51,892 nucleotides of DNA from Porticoccaceae bacterium (GTDB lineage: Bacteria; Pseudomonadota; Gammaproteobacteria; Pseudomonadales; Porticoccaceae). The position numbers and the translations under genes were made by a program. Under the pieces are notes generated by a model. That model saw only the letters and a list, made by a program, of their open reading frames with translations, ran no database searches and was not told the origin of the DNA. Shown one piece after another: positions 9,920 to 18,491 of this stretch. The stretch's first letter is position 1. Every line of letters starts with the position of its first letter. The stretch is taken from NCBI GenBank assembly GCA_018654575.1, contig JABILI010000011.1, forward strand, positions 1 through 51,892. Direction: 5' to 3'.

Positions 9920-10198
9920 ATGAAGACCACCTCGACCGAGAATAATAAAGCGTATTGGAGGGCAAATATCAGCCTGCTGACTAAACTACTGACGATCTGG
10001 TTTATCGTCTCTTTTGGCTGTAGCATTATTCTGGCGGACTGGTTAGACCAATTTTCTCTCTTCGGCTTTAAGCTTGGTTTCTGGTTCGCGCAGCAAGGTG
10101 CTATTTATGTTTTTGTAGCCCTCATCTTCATTTACGCCTGGCGAATGAAAATTATTGATCGCCAATTTGGCGTTTCCGATGATGAGGACGAAGCATGA
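9920..10198 (+). CDS. DUF4212 small subunit of sodium:solute symporter
   Basis: A 92-residue protein with two membrane segments (about residues 23-43 and 54-76) and a short acidic C-terminus. It has the DUF4212 look: WRANISLLTKLLTIWFIVSF followed by GFKLGFWFAQQG. In many marine bacteria this small protein is encoded directly before a large sodium/solute symporter and is taken to be its accessory subunit. The last four bases (ATGA) are shared with the symporter start. The ribosome site AGGA lies 9 bases upstream of the ATG. Confidence 0.9.
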   Translation: MKTTSTENNKAYWRANISLLTKLLTIWFIVSFGCSIILADWLDQFSLFGFKLGFWFAQQGAIYVFVALIFIYAWRMKIIDRQFGVSDDEDEA

Positions 10199-11976
10199 GC
10201 ACACAAATGCTGACTTATCTGTTTGTTGGATTATCCTTTGCCCTTTATATTGGTATCGCTATTTGGTCTCGCGCTGGCTCTACCAAAGATTTTTATATTG
10301 CCGGCGGCGGTGTCCACCCCGTGGTCAATGGTATGGCTACCGCAGCTGACTGGATGAGCGCTGCATCATTCATCTCTATGGCAGGAATCATTTCTTTTAT
10401 TGGCAGAGATGGATCTGTCTACCTACTTGGCTGGACTGGTGGTTATGTTTTACTGGCCTTTCTATTAGCGCCCTATCTACGCAAATTTGGTCGCTTTACA
10501 GTCCCCGATTTTATTGGCGAGCGCTACTACTCCCAGGCTGCACGCATTGTTGCGGCGGTTTGTTTGATCTTCGTTTCCTTTACCTATGTTGCTGGTCAGA
10601 TGCGTGGCGTGGGCATTGTTTTTTCTCGGTTTCTTGAAGTAGACGTGAATACCGGTGTGATAATTGGTATGGCTGTTGTGTTTATGTATGCCGTACTTGG
10701 TGGCATGAAGGGTATTACCTACACTCAGGTAGCTCAGTATTGTGTTCTGATTTTTGCTTACATGGTGCCAGCAATCTTTATATCTATCATGATCACGGGC
10801 AACCCCATTCCCCAGCTAGGCTTTGGTGCTGAGGTTACTGATGGTTCAGGTCTATCAGTGTTACAAAAACTCGACGGGGTATTGTTAGACCTTGGCTTTG
10901 GTGCCTATACCGCCGGTACCAAATCAACCATTGATGTTTTTGCAATTACCGCAGCCCTAATGTTTGGTACGGCTGGACTTCCTCACGTCTTGGTGCGCTT
11001 TTTCACAGTGCCCAAGGTCTCTGATGCACGTTTGTCCGCAGGTTATGCTCTTGTATTTATTGCCATTTTATACACCACTGCTCCGGCAGTGGCCTCATTT
11101 GCACGTCTTAATTTAGTCGATACGGTTCACAATACCGCCTATGACGAAGCTCCAGAATGGTTTGGTAATTGGGAAAATACAGGGTTAATCGCCTGGCAAG
11201 ATAAAAATGATGACGGCATTATGCAATATGGCGCTGGTGCCGCATTATCACCTGCGAAACCGATATTCGATGTTGATGGCACTCTAGGTAGTCATGGCGA
11301 GCGACTATTAACTAATAAATCCACTGAGTCTGCCAACGAAGTCTATATCGATCGAGACATTATGGTGCTGGCCAACCCTGAGATTGCAGGCTTGCCCGGC
11401 TGGGTGATTGCTCTTGTTGCCGCTGGTGGCGTGGCCGCCGCCCTATCAACGGCTGCTGGACTGCTACTGGTTATTTCAAGCGCTATCTCTCATGACTTAC
11501 TTAAACAAACCTTCATCCCAAAAATCACTGAGAAACAGGAATTGCTCTATGCCCGCTTAGCGGCAGCCGTTGCGGTCTGTATCGCTGGGCTATTTGGCAT
11601 CTATCCTCCCGCCTTTGTCGCCCAAGTCGTAGCTTTTGCGTTTGGCCTTGCCGCTGCATCCCTATTCCCAGCGTTACTTTTGGGTATCTTCTCCAAACGC
11701 GCCAACAAAGAGGGTGCTATTTCGGGAATGCTAGCAGGCTTAGTATTTACCTTTGCTTACATAGCGTACTTCAAATTTGTTGCGCCAGAACTTAACAGTG
11801 CAGAGTATTGGTTATGGGGTATCTCTCCAGAAGGTATTGGCGCCATAGGCATGTTACTGAATTTTGCGATTGCCATGACAATCAGTCGCCTAACCGCTAA
11901 GCCCCCAGCGACTGTCCAAGCATTGGTGGATAATATTCGCATTCCTAGCGGCGCCAAAGCGGCAGAAAATCACTAA
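10195..11976 (+). CDS. Sodium:solute symporter, SSS family (VC_2705-like)
   Basis: A 593-residue, about 13-segment inner-membrane symporter. It shows SSS hallmarks such as FYIAGGGVHPVVNGMATAAD near the N-terminus, GAISGMLAGL late in the chain, and the GxMKGITYTQVAQY segment. Its pairing with a DUF4212 partner (4-base overlap) places it in the VC_2705 type, related to acetate/monocarboxylate carriers. An extra loop of about 80 residues (roughly 300-385) lies outside the membrane pattern and is typical of this subtype. The substrate cannot be told from sequence; a short organic acid is the usual guess. It ends just before a strong terminator. Confidence 0.88.
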   Translation: MSTQMLTYLFVGLSFALYIGIAIWSRAGSTKDFYIAGGGVHPVVNGMATAADWMSAASFISMAGIISFIGRDGSVYLLGWTGGYVLLAFLLAPYLRKFGRFTVPDFIGERYYSQAARIVAAVCLIFVSFTYVAGQMRGVGIVFSRFLEVDVNTGVIIGMAVVFMYAVLGGMKGITYTQVAQYCVLIFAYMVPAIFISIMITGNPIPQLGFGAEVTDGSGLSVLQKLDGVLLDLGFGAYTAGTKSTIDVFAITAALMFGTAGLPHVLVRFFTVPKVSDARLSAGYALVFIAILYTTAPAVASFARLNLVDTVHNTAYDEAPEWFGNWENTGLIAWQDKNDDGIMQYGAGAALSPAKPIFDVDGTLGSHGERLLTNKSTESANEVYIDRDIMVLANPEIAGLPGWVIALVAAGGVAAALSTAAGLLLVISSAISHDLLKQTFIPKITEKQELLYARLAAAVAVCIAGLFGIYPPAFVAQVVAFAFGLAAASLFPALLLGIFSKRANKEGAISGMLAGLVFTFAYIAYFKFVAPELNSAEYWLWGISPEGIGAIGMLLNFAIAMTISRLTAKPPATVQALVDNIRIPSGAKAAENH

Positions 11977-12003
11977 TCTTTAGGTCCGTCATAAGCATAA
12001 AAA

Positions 12004-12028
12004 GGAGGCTATGTAGCCTCCTTTTTTT
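12004..12028. terminator. Bidirectional rho-independent terminator
   Basis: GGAGGCTA (12004-12011) pairs with TAGCCTCC (12014-12021); seven T follow on the plus side and an A-run (11998-12003) serves the minus side. It lies between the convergent symporter and Rieske oxygenase genes and can end both transcripts. The central TG suggests that the inner base pairs open to form the loop. Confidence 0.92.
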
Positions 12029-12048
12029 ACTCTAATAAAAGTGGTTCG

Positions 12049-13140
12049 TTAAAATGTTAACCCATCATCAATATTTTGGCCTGCCTGCTCAGAGGTTTGC
12101 AATCCCTGCGTCAAGTGCATGCCATTAATTTCTTGCTGTATAGCCGGGACATCATCAGGAGATGCATAAAACTGCGAGTACCATTTACGGCCCGTTCTGA
12201 AGGGTCCATCCGTTTTTAACTGCATGATTTTGAGTGCAGGTCGTTTGTTCTGCCAAATATTAAAGTCCGCACTGAAGGCTTCTAACGCCCCAGCTTGCGC
12301 CTCTCTAGCCATGACGATATCAGCCTCGGTAGCAATCTCTGTAGAGCCCTTAACTAAACAGCCATGCCAACATTTCACTACACCATCCTTTACTGGCGTA
12401 TTAGCTATTAACTCGAAAATGACCATCCCAGCAAATTCTTGTTTAGACAACAGTATTCCAGGTCCGGTATACCAAGTGCTGGTGTTAAGGTAAGTTTCGT
12501 ATAGTTGCATCGGCCCACCTTGGCGTTGGATGCAAACATGGTCTCTAATTTCATTTTCAAAATACTCACTGGGTGCACCATGAGTTGGCCCCAGATGCTG
12601 GACATCGACAATATTATCGATTATCTCCTGTGGATGGATATTTAGTTCACCTAAATGATCAAGTTCCCACCTTACCCACTGGGGATCATCCCACTCTGGT
12701 AGTTTGGGCGCATCGTAATCTGGTTCTCGATCATCTGGATCATACCAAGCCATGACACAGCCCATGTTGTCGATAACTGGGTAAGATTTAATAGACGCAG
12801 ATTTTGGGCATGGCCCATTAGAATACGGTATATCATCAACATGCCCTTGGGCGTTATAACGCCAGCCATGGTAGGGGCAGCGGATTGAGTCTCCCTCGAT
12901 CTGCTGATTGTTCTTGACGATCATGGAACTTTTGCTATCAGTTAGATGGGTCCCCATGTGGCCGCAGTAGGCATCCAACAAGACTGGTTTGCCGCTAGCC
13001 CCACGAAACAGAGCTAAATCTTCACCAAAAAAACTTATCGCCAAAGGCTCAGTGGTTAACTCGCTGCTTTCGGCAACGACAAACCATCCTCTTGGGTAGG
13101 TATTGGGGCCCAATTTATAGTCTGCTGATTTCGCCATCAT
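12049..13140 (-). CDS. KshA-type Rieske non-heme iron oxygenase (copy 1)
   Basis: A 363-residue oxygenase component. The Rieske site is C59-x-H61 and C88-x2-H91; the catalytic iron site fits D-x3-D-x2-H-x4-H (DNIVDVQHLGPTHG). Overall order resembles KshA/Neverland-type single-component oxygenases: PRGWF near the start, Rieske domain, then a helix-grip domain ending in RKWYSQFYAS. The segment between the two Rieske half-motifs is 26 residues, about 9 longer than in KshA. The start ATG has GGGAGA at good distance. It faces a rubredoxin-reductase fusion across a 213-base control region. No ferredoxin or KshB-type reductase lies next to it. Substrate unknown; a steroid or other cyclic lipid is inferred. 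Confidence 0.85.
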   Translation of the reverse strand: MMAKSADYKLGPNTYPRGWFVVAESSELTTEPLAISFFGEDLALFRGASGKPVLLDAYCGHMGTHLTDSKSSMIVKNNQQIEGDSIRCPYHGWRYNAQGHVDDIPYSNGPCPKSASIKSYPVIDNMGCVMAWYDPDDREPDYDAPKLPEWDDPQWVRWELDHLGELNIHPQEIIDNIVDVQHLGPTHGAPSEYFENEIRDHVCIQRQGGPMQLYETYLNTSTWYTGPGILLSKQEFAGMVIFELIANTPVKDGVVKCWHGCLVKGSTEIATEADIVMAREAQAGALEAFSADFNIWQNKRPALKIMQLKTDGPFRTGRKWYSQFYASPDDVPAIQQEINGMHLTQGLQTSEQAGQNIDDGLTF

Positions 13141-13156
13141 CTATCTCCCACAATTT

Positions 13157-13183
13157 TTATAGTACTAGACGTTATAGTAATAG
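13157..13183. promoter_or_regulatory. Direct repeat TTATAGTAmTAG x2 upstream of Rieske copy 1
   Basis: TTATAGTACTAG (13157-13168) and TTATAGTAATAG (13172-13183) lie 15 bases apart, just upstream of the Rieske start at 13140. Their position fits an operator or a promoter with overlapping -10-like boxes for the minus-strand gene. Confidence 0.4.
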
Positions 13184-13269
13184 CACGAATTCTGGAATCG
13201 TCCATTTGGATGAAGAAGGGTTGGTAAATAGTGTTCAACCAAATGTCTCTTTATTCCAATAATCTTTAT

Positions 13270-13329
13270 GATAGCTTTACAAACTTAAGATAGCTTTAAC
13301 TTGACGCATTTATCTATGTAAAATGCGTC
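13270..13329. promoter_or_regulatory. Palindrome GACGCATTT-N9-AAATGCGTC and GATAGCTTTA direct repeats
   Basis: A perfect 9-base inverted repeat (13303-13311 and 13321-13329) lies 25-50 bases before the rubredoxin-reductase start. Immediately upstream is a 10-base direct repeat GATAGCTTTA at 13270-13279 and 13289-13298, 19 bases apart. Together they look like a regulator-binding control region for the divergent pair. Confidence 0.5.
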
Positions 13330-13353
13330 TTAATTTGGGTCAAAGGAACGAAC

Positions 13354-15090
13354 ATGAATACCTTTAATATTTGGGAGTGCATAATCTGCGGCTGGTTATA
13401 CGATGAGGCTCTTGGCTGCCCTGAGGATGGCATCGCTCCCGGTACGCGATGGGAAGATGTTCCTGAAGATTGGACCTGCCCAGTGTGTGGCGTTTCAAAA
13501 CAAGATTTTGAGATGGGTAAAACTGGCCCATCCCCGACTCCTATCTCTGCTGCTCCTGCTGCTCCTGCTGCTCCTGCTGCTGCTGCTTCTGCTGCTTCCG
13601 CCGCTCCGATCACTCCCTCCGATGATCAATCATCAACGATTATAAAAGAAGCACCAGAAGAGGCTCCAACCTTTACAAATTCAGGCGAACCATTCCAGAT
13701 TTGGGAATGTATTATCTGCGGCTGGGTCTATGACGAATCTAAAGGATGGCCGGATGATGATATTTTACCTGGTACCCGATGGGCAGATATTCCAGATGAT
13801 TGGACATGTCCGGACTGCGGCGTGGGTAAACAAGACTTTGATATGATAGTGGTCAGTGAGTCGAACACTGCACCGACCACTAGGAGCACACCAGAGTCGG
13901 TTGATTCGATAGATCACAGTCAAGCACCTATAGTGATCGTGGGCACAGGTCTCGCCGGTTATAACCTTGCCCGTGAGTATCGCAAACTAAACAGTAGTAC
14001 GCCGTTAGTTATGATCACTAGCGATGATGGACGCATGTACTACAAACCGGCGATATCCACTGGCTATCACAGACAACAGACCCCAGACCAACTAGCCAGT
14101 GCCAGCACTGAAGAGATGGCCCAGCAGCTGCAGGCCGATATTCAGGTGTTCACGACTATCGAGTCTATCGATATCAACAACCAAACAGTGCGCACCTCTA
14201 AGGGGCAGACCCACTATACTAAACTCATATTGGCCACGGGCGCTCGTTGTATCGAACTACCTATGACTGGCAGCGGCCTAGACTCTGTCTATTCAATCAA
14301 TAATCTGTTGGACTACGCTAGCTTTCGCAGCGCAATGGAAGGTAAAAGCCATGTGCTTATTATTGGTGCCGGGCTCATCGGGTCGGAGTATGCCAACGAT
14401 CTCATTCAAAGTAGTTATAAGGTAACCGTCGTTGACCCGCTACCCTCAGTACTGGGAACGCTAATGCCAAAGGCCGCCTCTGACTCGGTCAAAAATGCGT
14501 TAGAAACGGCAGGTGTTAACTTTCACTTTGACACGGTTGTTGAAAAAATCGATACACAGGCGACAGGCGTTAGAGCAACCCTTGCTAATGGCCAAGTCAT
14601 AGACGCGGATATTGTTCTTTCGGCTGTTGGCGTGAGGGCAGACCTTACATTGGCCAATTCTGCAGGGCTACAAACCAACCGGGGAATCATAACTGACAGG
14701 GCGTTACAAACTAGCGCCCAAAATGTCTATGCTCTAGGTGATTGCGCCGAAGTCGACAGCCATCTCTTATTTTATGTCGCACCACTAATTGAAGGGGCTA
14801 AAAAATTAGCCGCAACCCTTAATGGAGATGTGCAAGACGTCTACTACGGCACTATGCCTGTGGTTGTTAAAACAACGCTATTCCCAGTCACAGTATCGCC
14901 GCCACCTAAAACCGGCGGCCAGTGGCACATAGAGATTAATACTCCAACTGGCGTTAAAGCTCTCTTTAGAACAGCACAGGGGCAACTACTAGGTTATGCA
15001 CTTACCGGTGAGTGCACAAGGTTCAAAGAAGAGCTCAACGTGGTATTACAGCCGATAATGCATGGACGAGAGCTTCTACAGGGGGGGTGA
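13354..15090 (+). CDS. Double rubredoxin fused to NADH:rubredoxin reductase
   Basis: A 578-residue cytoplasmic electron-transfer protein built of three modules. Rubredoxin 1 spans residues about 5-53 (C9-x2-C12 and C42-x2-C45), an Ala/Pro linker follows, rubredoxin 2 spans about 115-163 (C119-x2-C122 and C152-x2-C155), then an FAD-dependent reductase from about 191. The reductase carries [13 protein letters not shown] (FAD), [15 protein letters not shown] (NAD) and [11 protein letters not shown], as in Pseudomonas RubB/AlkT. Both rubredoxins resemble the AlkG2 type, which passes electrons to oxygenases. AlkG (double rubredoxin) and AlkT are normally separate proteins. The start has AGGAA at proper distance. 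Its natural acceptor is unknown; the divergent Rieske oxygenase and the distant P450 are candidates. Confidence 0.93.
   Translation: MNTFNIWECIICGWLYDEALGCPEDGIAPGTRWEDVPEDWTCPVCGVSKQDFEMGKTGPSPTPISAAPAAPAAPAAAASAASAAPITPSDDQSSTIIKEAPEEAPTFTNSGEPFQIWECIICGWVYDESKGWPDDDILPGTRWADIPDDWTCPDCGVGKQDFDMIVVSESNTAPTTRSTPESVDSIDHSQAPIVIVGTGLAGYNLAREYRKLNSSTPLVMITSDDGRMYYKPAISTGYHRQQTPDQLASASTEEMAQQLQADIQVFTTIESIDINNQTVRTSKGQTHYTKLILATGARCIELPMTGSGLDSVYSINNLLDYASFRSAMEGKSHVLIIGAGLIGSEYANDLIQSSYKVTVVDPLPSVLGTLMPKAASDSVKNALETAGVNFHFDTVVEKIDTQATGVRATLANGQVIDADIVLSAVGVRADLTLANSAGLQTNRGIITDRALQTSAQNVYALGDCAEVDSHLLFYVAPLIEGAKKLAATLNGDVQDVYYGTMPVVVKTTLFPVTVSPPPKTGGQWHIEINTPTGVKALFRTAQGQLLGYALTGECTRFKEELNVVLQPIMHGRELLQGG
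13549..13575 (+). repeat. Tandem 9-bp repeat GCTGCTCCT x3 in inter-rubredoxin linker
   Basis: Three exact GCTGCTCCT units (Ala-Ala-Pro), followed by Ala-rich degenerate codons to about 13608. It encodes the flexible linker after rubredoxin 1. The unit length keeps the frame, so slippage would only vary linker length. Confidence 0.85.
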
Positions 15091-15144
15091 AACTATTTAT
15101 CCAGCCGTTGCTGTTCCCCTGGATTACTCATACCAATGGTCTAT

Positions 15145-15897
15145 TTAGTCAGAAAATTTAGCGTCACGCTTTTCTATAAAAGCATCTCGCCCTTCTTGGG
15201 AGTCACCTTCGGTATATGCCTGTAGAGTAAAACCCTGCTCCCAGCGATACTTATCTTCAAGATTGCCATCTTCAATTCCGGTCAGGGCCTCCTTGGCTAG
15301 CTGAATCATCGGAGAGCTTTTTGACGCGATCTTGGCAGCAATTGCCATCACCGAGTCACGCAGGTCAGATAAATCGACCACCGATTCAAGAGCACCCAGT
15401 CGATAGGCTTCTTGTGCGTCGATAAAATCTCCCGTGAAATACATATGCCGTACTTTTTGTACCGGGAATAAACGCTGTAAGTGGGCGCCACCACCCATGG
15501 CACCGCGGTCTACCTCAGGCACACCAAAACTAGCACAGGCTGAGGCCACCACAATATCCGCAGCACCTGCAATACCGATTCCTCCGCCAAGAACAAAACC
15601 ATGCAAGGCCACAATTACAGGTTTAGGATTGCGGTGAATGGCCTCGAAGGTGTCGTAGTTACCCTTGTTGACAGCCACTATCTTGCTGCTGTCTGCGGCC
15701 AGCTCTTTAATATCGACACCGGCACAGAATCCTCGGCCTTCAGCCCTAATAACAATGACATTAACGTTGTTATCTACCCCCAACTCAACAATAACCTGAG
15801 CAATACTCGCCCACTCAAGGCTGTCAAACGCATTAACTGGCGGTTTGTTGAAAACTAACTCGGCGATGCCGTCTTTAATTATGGTTTCAAATGCCAC
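15145..15897 (-). CDS. EchA20-like enoyl-CoA hydratase/isomerase family protein
   Basis: A 250-residue crotonase-fold enzyme from a GTG at 15897 with GGAGAG upstream. Several stretches closely resemble the mycobacterial steroid ring-D hydrolase EchA20 as I recall it: VIRAEGRGFCAGVDIKEL, the GFVLGGGIG oxyanion segment, FGVPEVDRGAMGGGAHL with the acidic residue, and a late WEQGFTLQA. EchA20 hydrolytically opens the last steroid ring at the CoA-ester stage. The next gene downstream in the cluster is IpdC-like, which matches that pathway. The crotonase fold is certain; the EchA20 assignment is family resemblance and would need a phylogeny. It is transcribed leftwards behind the IpdC-like and racemase genes. 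Confidence 0.8.
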   Translation of the reverse strand: MAFETIIKDGIAELVFNKPPVNAFDSLEWASIAQVIVELGVDNNVNVIVIRAEGRGFCAGVDIKELAADSSKIVAVNKGNYDTFEAIHRNPKPVIVALHGFVLGGGIGIAGAADIVVASACASFGVPEVDRGAMGGGAHLQRLFPVQKVRHMYFTGDFIDAQEAYRLGALESVVDLSDLRDSVMAIAAKIASKSSPMIQLAKEALTGIEDGNLEDKYRWEQGFTLQAYTEGDSQEGRDAFIEKRDAKFSD

Positions 15898-15942
15898 AAT
15901 GAACTCTCCTGAATCTTTAGTTTGTAATGCATTGTTCTTGCC

Positions 15943-17013
15943 CTAGTCAAGCTCGAGGTTTTCAGAATTCACCTTCGCCAGCTTAGTAATAACCTCACCA
16001 GATTCTCTAATAATAGAACCCATTAAGTTTTCAACAGAAGGCAGATCATCAATAGCGCCGGCAATCTGGCCACTAGGCATAATGCCTTGGTCCGCATGAC
16101 CATCGACCATAGAATGCTGAATCATCATTGGCGCATTAGCCGCCATCATAGTTTGCCCCAAACTTAAATCACTTGACCCCTTCATCGCCCATGCTGAGCG
16201 CAGCATTGAAAACAACGACCCCCCGGTTAACTGACTAAACGCCAGACCATTTTTTATGGCGAGCAGTAGCATCCCAAAGGTTGACTTCCCCTCGAGTGTT
16301 TTCAAATATTGGTTTTGGATCATTCGCTGGGGTATTCCGTCGAGTTTAGTGCTGACAATGATCTGCTCGGTTGCTGTGCTTAGGTAATATTGTTTAGTGG
16401 TTAAGGGAACTGGGCTTTCCTGAGTCAAAAGAAAGCGTGTACCCATGGCGATACCCGCGGCTCCAAGAGCTAGCGCTGCCACCAAGCCTCGACCATCTTT
16501 AAAACCTCCAGCGGCCACGACTGGAACATCTAATGCCGCTACGACCTGAGGTAATAAAATGGTGCTAGCCACCTTTCCCGTATGACCGCCACCCTCACCA
16601 CCTTGAACCACCACGGCGTCAGCACCCAGCGCGACAGCCTTAACAGCATGTTTTAAAGCACCAACCGTTGGAATACACACAATGCCCGCCGCTTTCAGCT
16701 TTGCCACAGAAGCTGCATCGGGTGAGCGACTGTAGCTAACCGCTCTGACCTGATGACGAATACAAATATCAATAATTTCACCGGCACCCGGTGTGTACAT
16801 ATGGAAATTCACACCGAAGGGTTGGTCAGTTGCCGATTTTATCTGCAAAATACCCTGCTCAACTTCCTCTGGTGTCATTACTGCCCCAGCAAGAAATCCA
16901 AAGCCGCCCGCCTTGCAGGTGGCGCTGACAAGGCCAGCATCAGCCACCCAACCCATCGCGGTTTGGATAACGGGATAACGACAACCCAAAAGTTTCGTTA
17001 AATGGGTCTCCAT
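15943..17013 (-). CDS. IpdC-like flavin-dependent oxidoreductase (nitronate monooxygenase family)
   Basis: A 356-residue TIM-barrel FMN protein. ATG 17013 is chosen because GGAGG precedes it at normal distance; a TTG three bases earlier is too close. The pattern PVIQTAMGWVADAGLVSATC, FGVNFHMYTPGAGE, VVQGGEGGGHTG and GGFKDGRGLVAALALGAAG follows the nitronate monooxygenase/NPD family, and MMAANAPMM plus SGQIAGAIDDLPS near the C-terminus match mycobacterial IpdC as I recall it. IpdC oxidises a hydroxylated indane-derived CoA thioester late in steroid ring C/D breakdown. Placed between EchA20-like and racemase genes, a role in steroid catabolism is more likely than nitronate detoxification. Confidence 0.8.
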   Translation of the reverse strand: METHLTKLLGCRYPVIQTAMGWVADAGLVSATCKAGGFGFLAGAVMTPEEVEQGILQIKSATDQPFGVNFHMYTPGAGEIIDICIRHQVRAVSYSRSPDAASVAKLKAAGIVCIPTVGALKHAVKAVALGADAVVVQGGEGGGHTGKVASTILLPQVVAALDVPVVAAGGFKDGRGLVAALALGAAGIAMGTRFLLTQESPVPLTTKQYYLSTATEQIIVSTKLDGIPQRMIQNQYLKTLEGKSTFGMLLLAIKNGLAFSQLTGGSLFSMLRSAWAMKGSSDLSLGQTMMAANAPMMIQHSMVDGHADQGIMPSGQIAGAIDDLPSVENLMGSIIRESGEVITKLAKVNSENLELD

Positions 17014-17122
17014 CAAGCCTCCGAATCTAGTTGCAACGCTCTGCTCTTAAAGCAGCATCTTTGTCGCTAATATGCGGATCACTGGGCTTTCAATCATCGT
17101 CCAACAAGACTATAAGCCTCAA

Positions 17123-18277
17123 TTACGCAATTGCACCTGTCGCTAGCAAAGTATCAACTTCCTCTTGTTCATAACCAAGGCCTAACAGTATCGACTGACT
17201 ATTTGCACCCAACGCTACCGCTTCAGCACCTGCCTTCACAAGCGTGCGAGAAAAGCGAGGGACTGGAGCCGGTTGCCAGACATCACCATCATCGACAAAG
17301 GTTTCTCGAGCAACGTTATGCGGATGGTGCCGCGCCTCGGCCATCGACAAAACTGGTGCAAAGCACACGTCAGTGCCTTCAAATAGATCACACCACTGAT
17401 CTCGAGTCTTAGTTTTGATCAAAGTTTCTAGCTTGTCAGCCATCTGCGGCCAAGTTTGTGGCGCCCAGTGATTTTGAATCCACTCTTTGCTGTCAGCCTC
17501 ATTTAGCCCTAAGAGATCAACCAGTAACCTGAAAAACTGTGGTTCAATTGAACCCAGCGATATGTAGCCGCCGTCACTGGTTTCATAAACATCGTAAAAG
17601 AAAGCCCCAGAATCAAGCATGTTTTCGCCTCGCTTGTCTGACCCAATACCAGCCTGTAATTGAGAGTAAAAGAAACCCATCAGACTAACAGTACCATCGA
17701 CAATCGAACAATCAATAACCTGGCCCTTTCCTGAAGCCTGCGTCTCTAAAAGCGCGCAAACAACACCAAACGCTAACATCATGCCGCCACCGCCAAAATC
17801 GCCCACTAAATTAAGCGGAATGGTCGGTTTCTGACCTTTCTGCCCAATGGCATGCAACGCCCCCGTTAGGGCAATGTAGTTAATATCATGTCCGGCAGTT
17901 TGAGCTAGAGGTCCTGTTTGACCCCAGCCGGTCATGCGGCCGTAAACCAATTTTGGATTAATGTCCAAGCATTCATCGGGTCCTAAACCCAGCTTTTCCA
18001 TAACTCCAGGCCGGTAGCCTTCAATAAGCGCATCTGCGCTCTTGATGAGTTTTTTCGCACAGACAATCCCTTCTGCTGATTTCATATTGATGCAGATAGA
18101 GGATTTACCACGATTGTGAACGTCGTACTTAGGGTTGCGCCCAGCTGTCAACCATTGACCGCCTGGCCGTTCTACACGGATAACCTCAGCTCCCATATCA
18201 GCCAACATCATCCCTGCGTATGGCCCAGGTCCCAATCCAGCAAATTCGATAATAGTTTTACCTGACAAGGGGCCCAT
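17123..18277 (-). CDS. Alpha-methylacyl-CoA racemase (CoA transferase family III)
   Basis: A 384-residue enzyme from ATG 18277, which has AGAGGA at the right distance; an upstream TTG/ATG extension to 18379 lacks family similarity. It matches AMACR/MCR over its length: PLSGKTIIEFAGLGPGPYAG, MTGWGQTGPLAQTAGHDINY, LNLVGDFGGGG and LGSIEPQF. The catalytic residues of mycobacterial MCR (H126, D156, E241) fall at H130, D160 and E245, all shifted by exactly four. The enzyme epimerises the alpha-methyl carbon of branched acyl-CoA, as needed for steroid side-chain or pristane-type beta-oxidation. It is probably the first gene of a leftward operon with the IpdC-like and EchA20-like genes. Confidence 0.88.
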   Translation of the reverse strand: MGPLSGKTIIEFAGLGPGPYAGMMLADMGAEVIRVERPGGQWLTAGRNPKYDVHNRGKSSICINMKSAEGIVCAKKLIKSADALIEGYRPGVMEKLGLGPDECLDINPKLVYGRMTGWGQTGPLAQTAGHDINYIALTGALHAIGQKGQKPTIPLNLVGDFGGGGMMLAFGVVCALLETQASGKGQVIDCSIVDGTVSLMGFFYSQLQAGIGSDKRGENMLDSGAFFYDVYETSDGGYISLGSIEPQFFRLLVDLLGLNEADSKEWIQNHWAPQTWPQMADKLETLIKTKTRDQWCDLFEGTDVCFAPVLSMAEARHHPHNVARETFVDDGDVWQPAPVPRFSRTLVKAGAEAVALGANSQSILLGLGYEQEEVDTLLATGAIA

Positions 18278-18403
18278 CGCGTTTCCTCTTTTAGTATTTT
18301 TCTCTAGATTTTTTTGTTTAGATTTATGATTCGTTACAGTTTTGCAGAATACTACAGGATAATCTGGAACTAGTAACAAGATTCATTCAAGGTTAGCAAT
18401 AAT

Positions 18404-18427
18404 AAAACATTTACATTAAAATGTTTT
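18404..18427. promoter_or_regulatory. Inverted-repeat operator AAAACATT-N8-AATGTTTT (site 1)
   Basis: A perfect inverted repeat with arms 18404-18411 and 18420-18427 (matching extends one more base inward) in the divergent region between the racemase (-) and acyl-CoA ligase (+). The same arms and 8-base spacer recur at 20998-21021 and 50682-50705. It lies 65 bases before the ligase ATG and 127 before the racemase ATG, so it could control both. Confidence 0.75.
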
Positions 18428-18491
18428 TAGCAGTATTATTGAAGTACCTTCAGTTGATAAAACCACAAGTCTAGAATCCGGAAGAACCACT

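Noticed and set aside
13314-13613. Antisense Gly/Ala-rich frame opposite the rubredoxin linker
   Set aside because: Shadow of the Ala/Pro repeat; the sense gene is clear.
18278-18379. N-terminal extension of the racemase
   Set aside because: Basic, non-family sequence; the ATG at 18277 has AGAGGA and begins exactly where family similarity starts.
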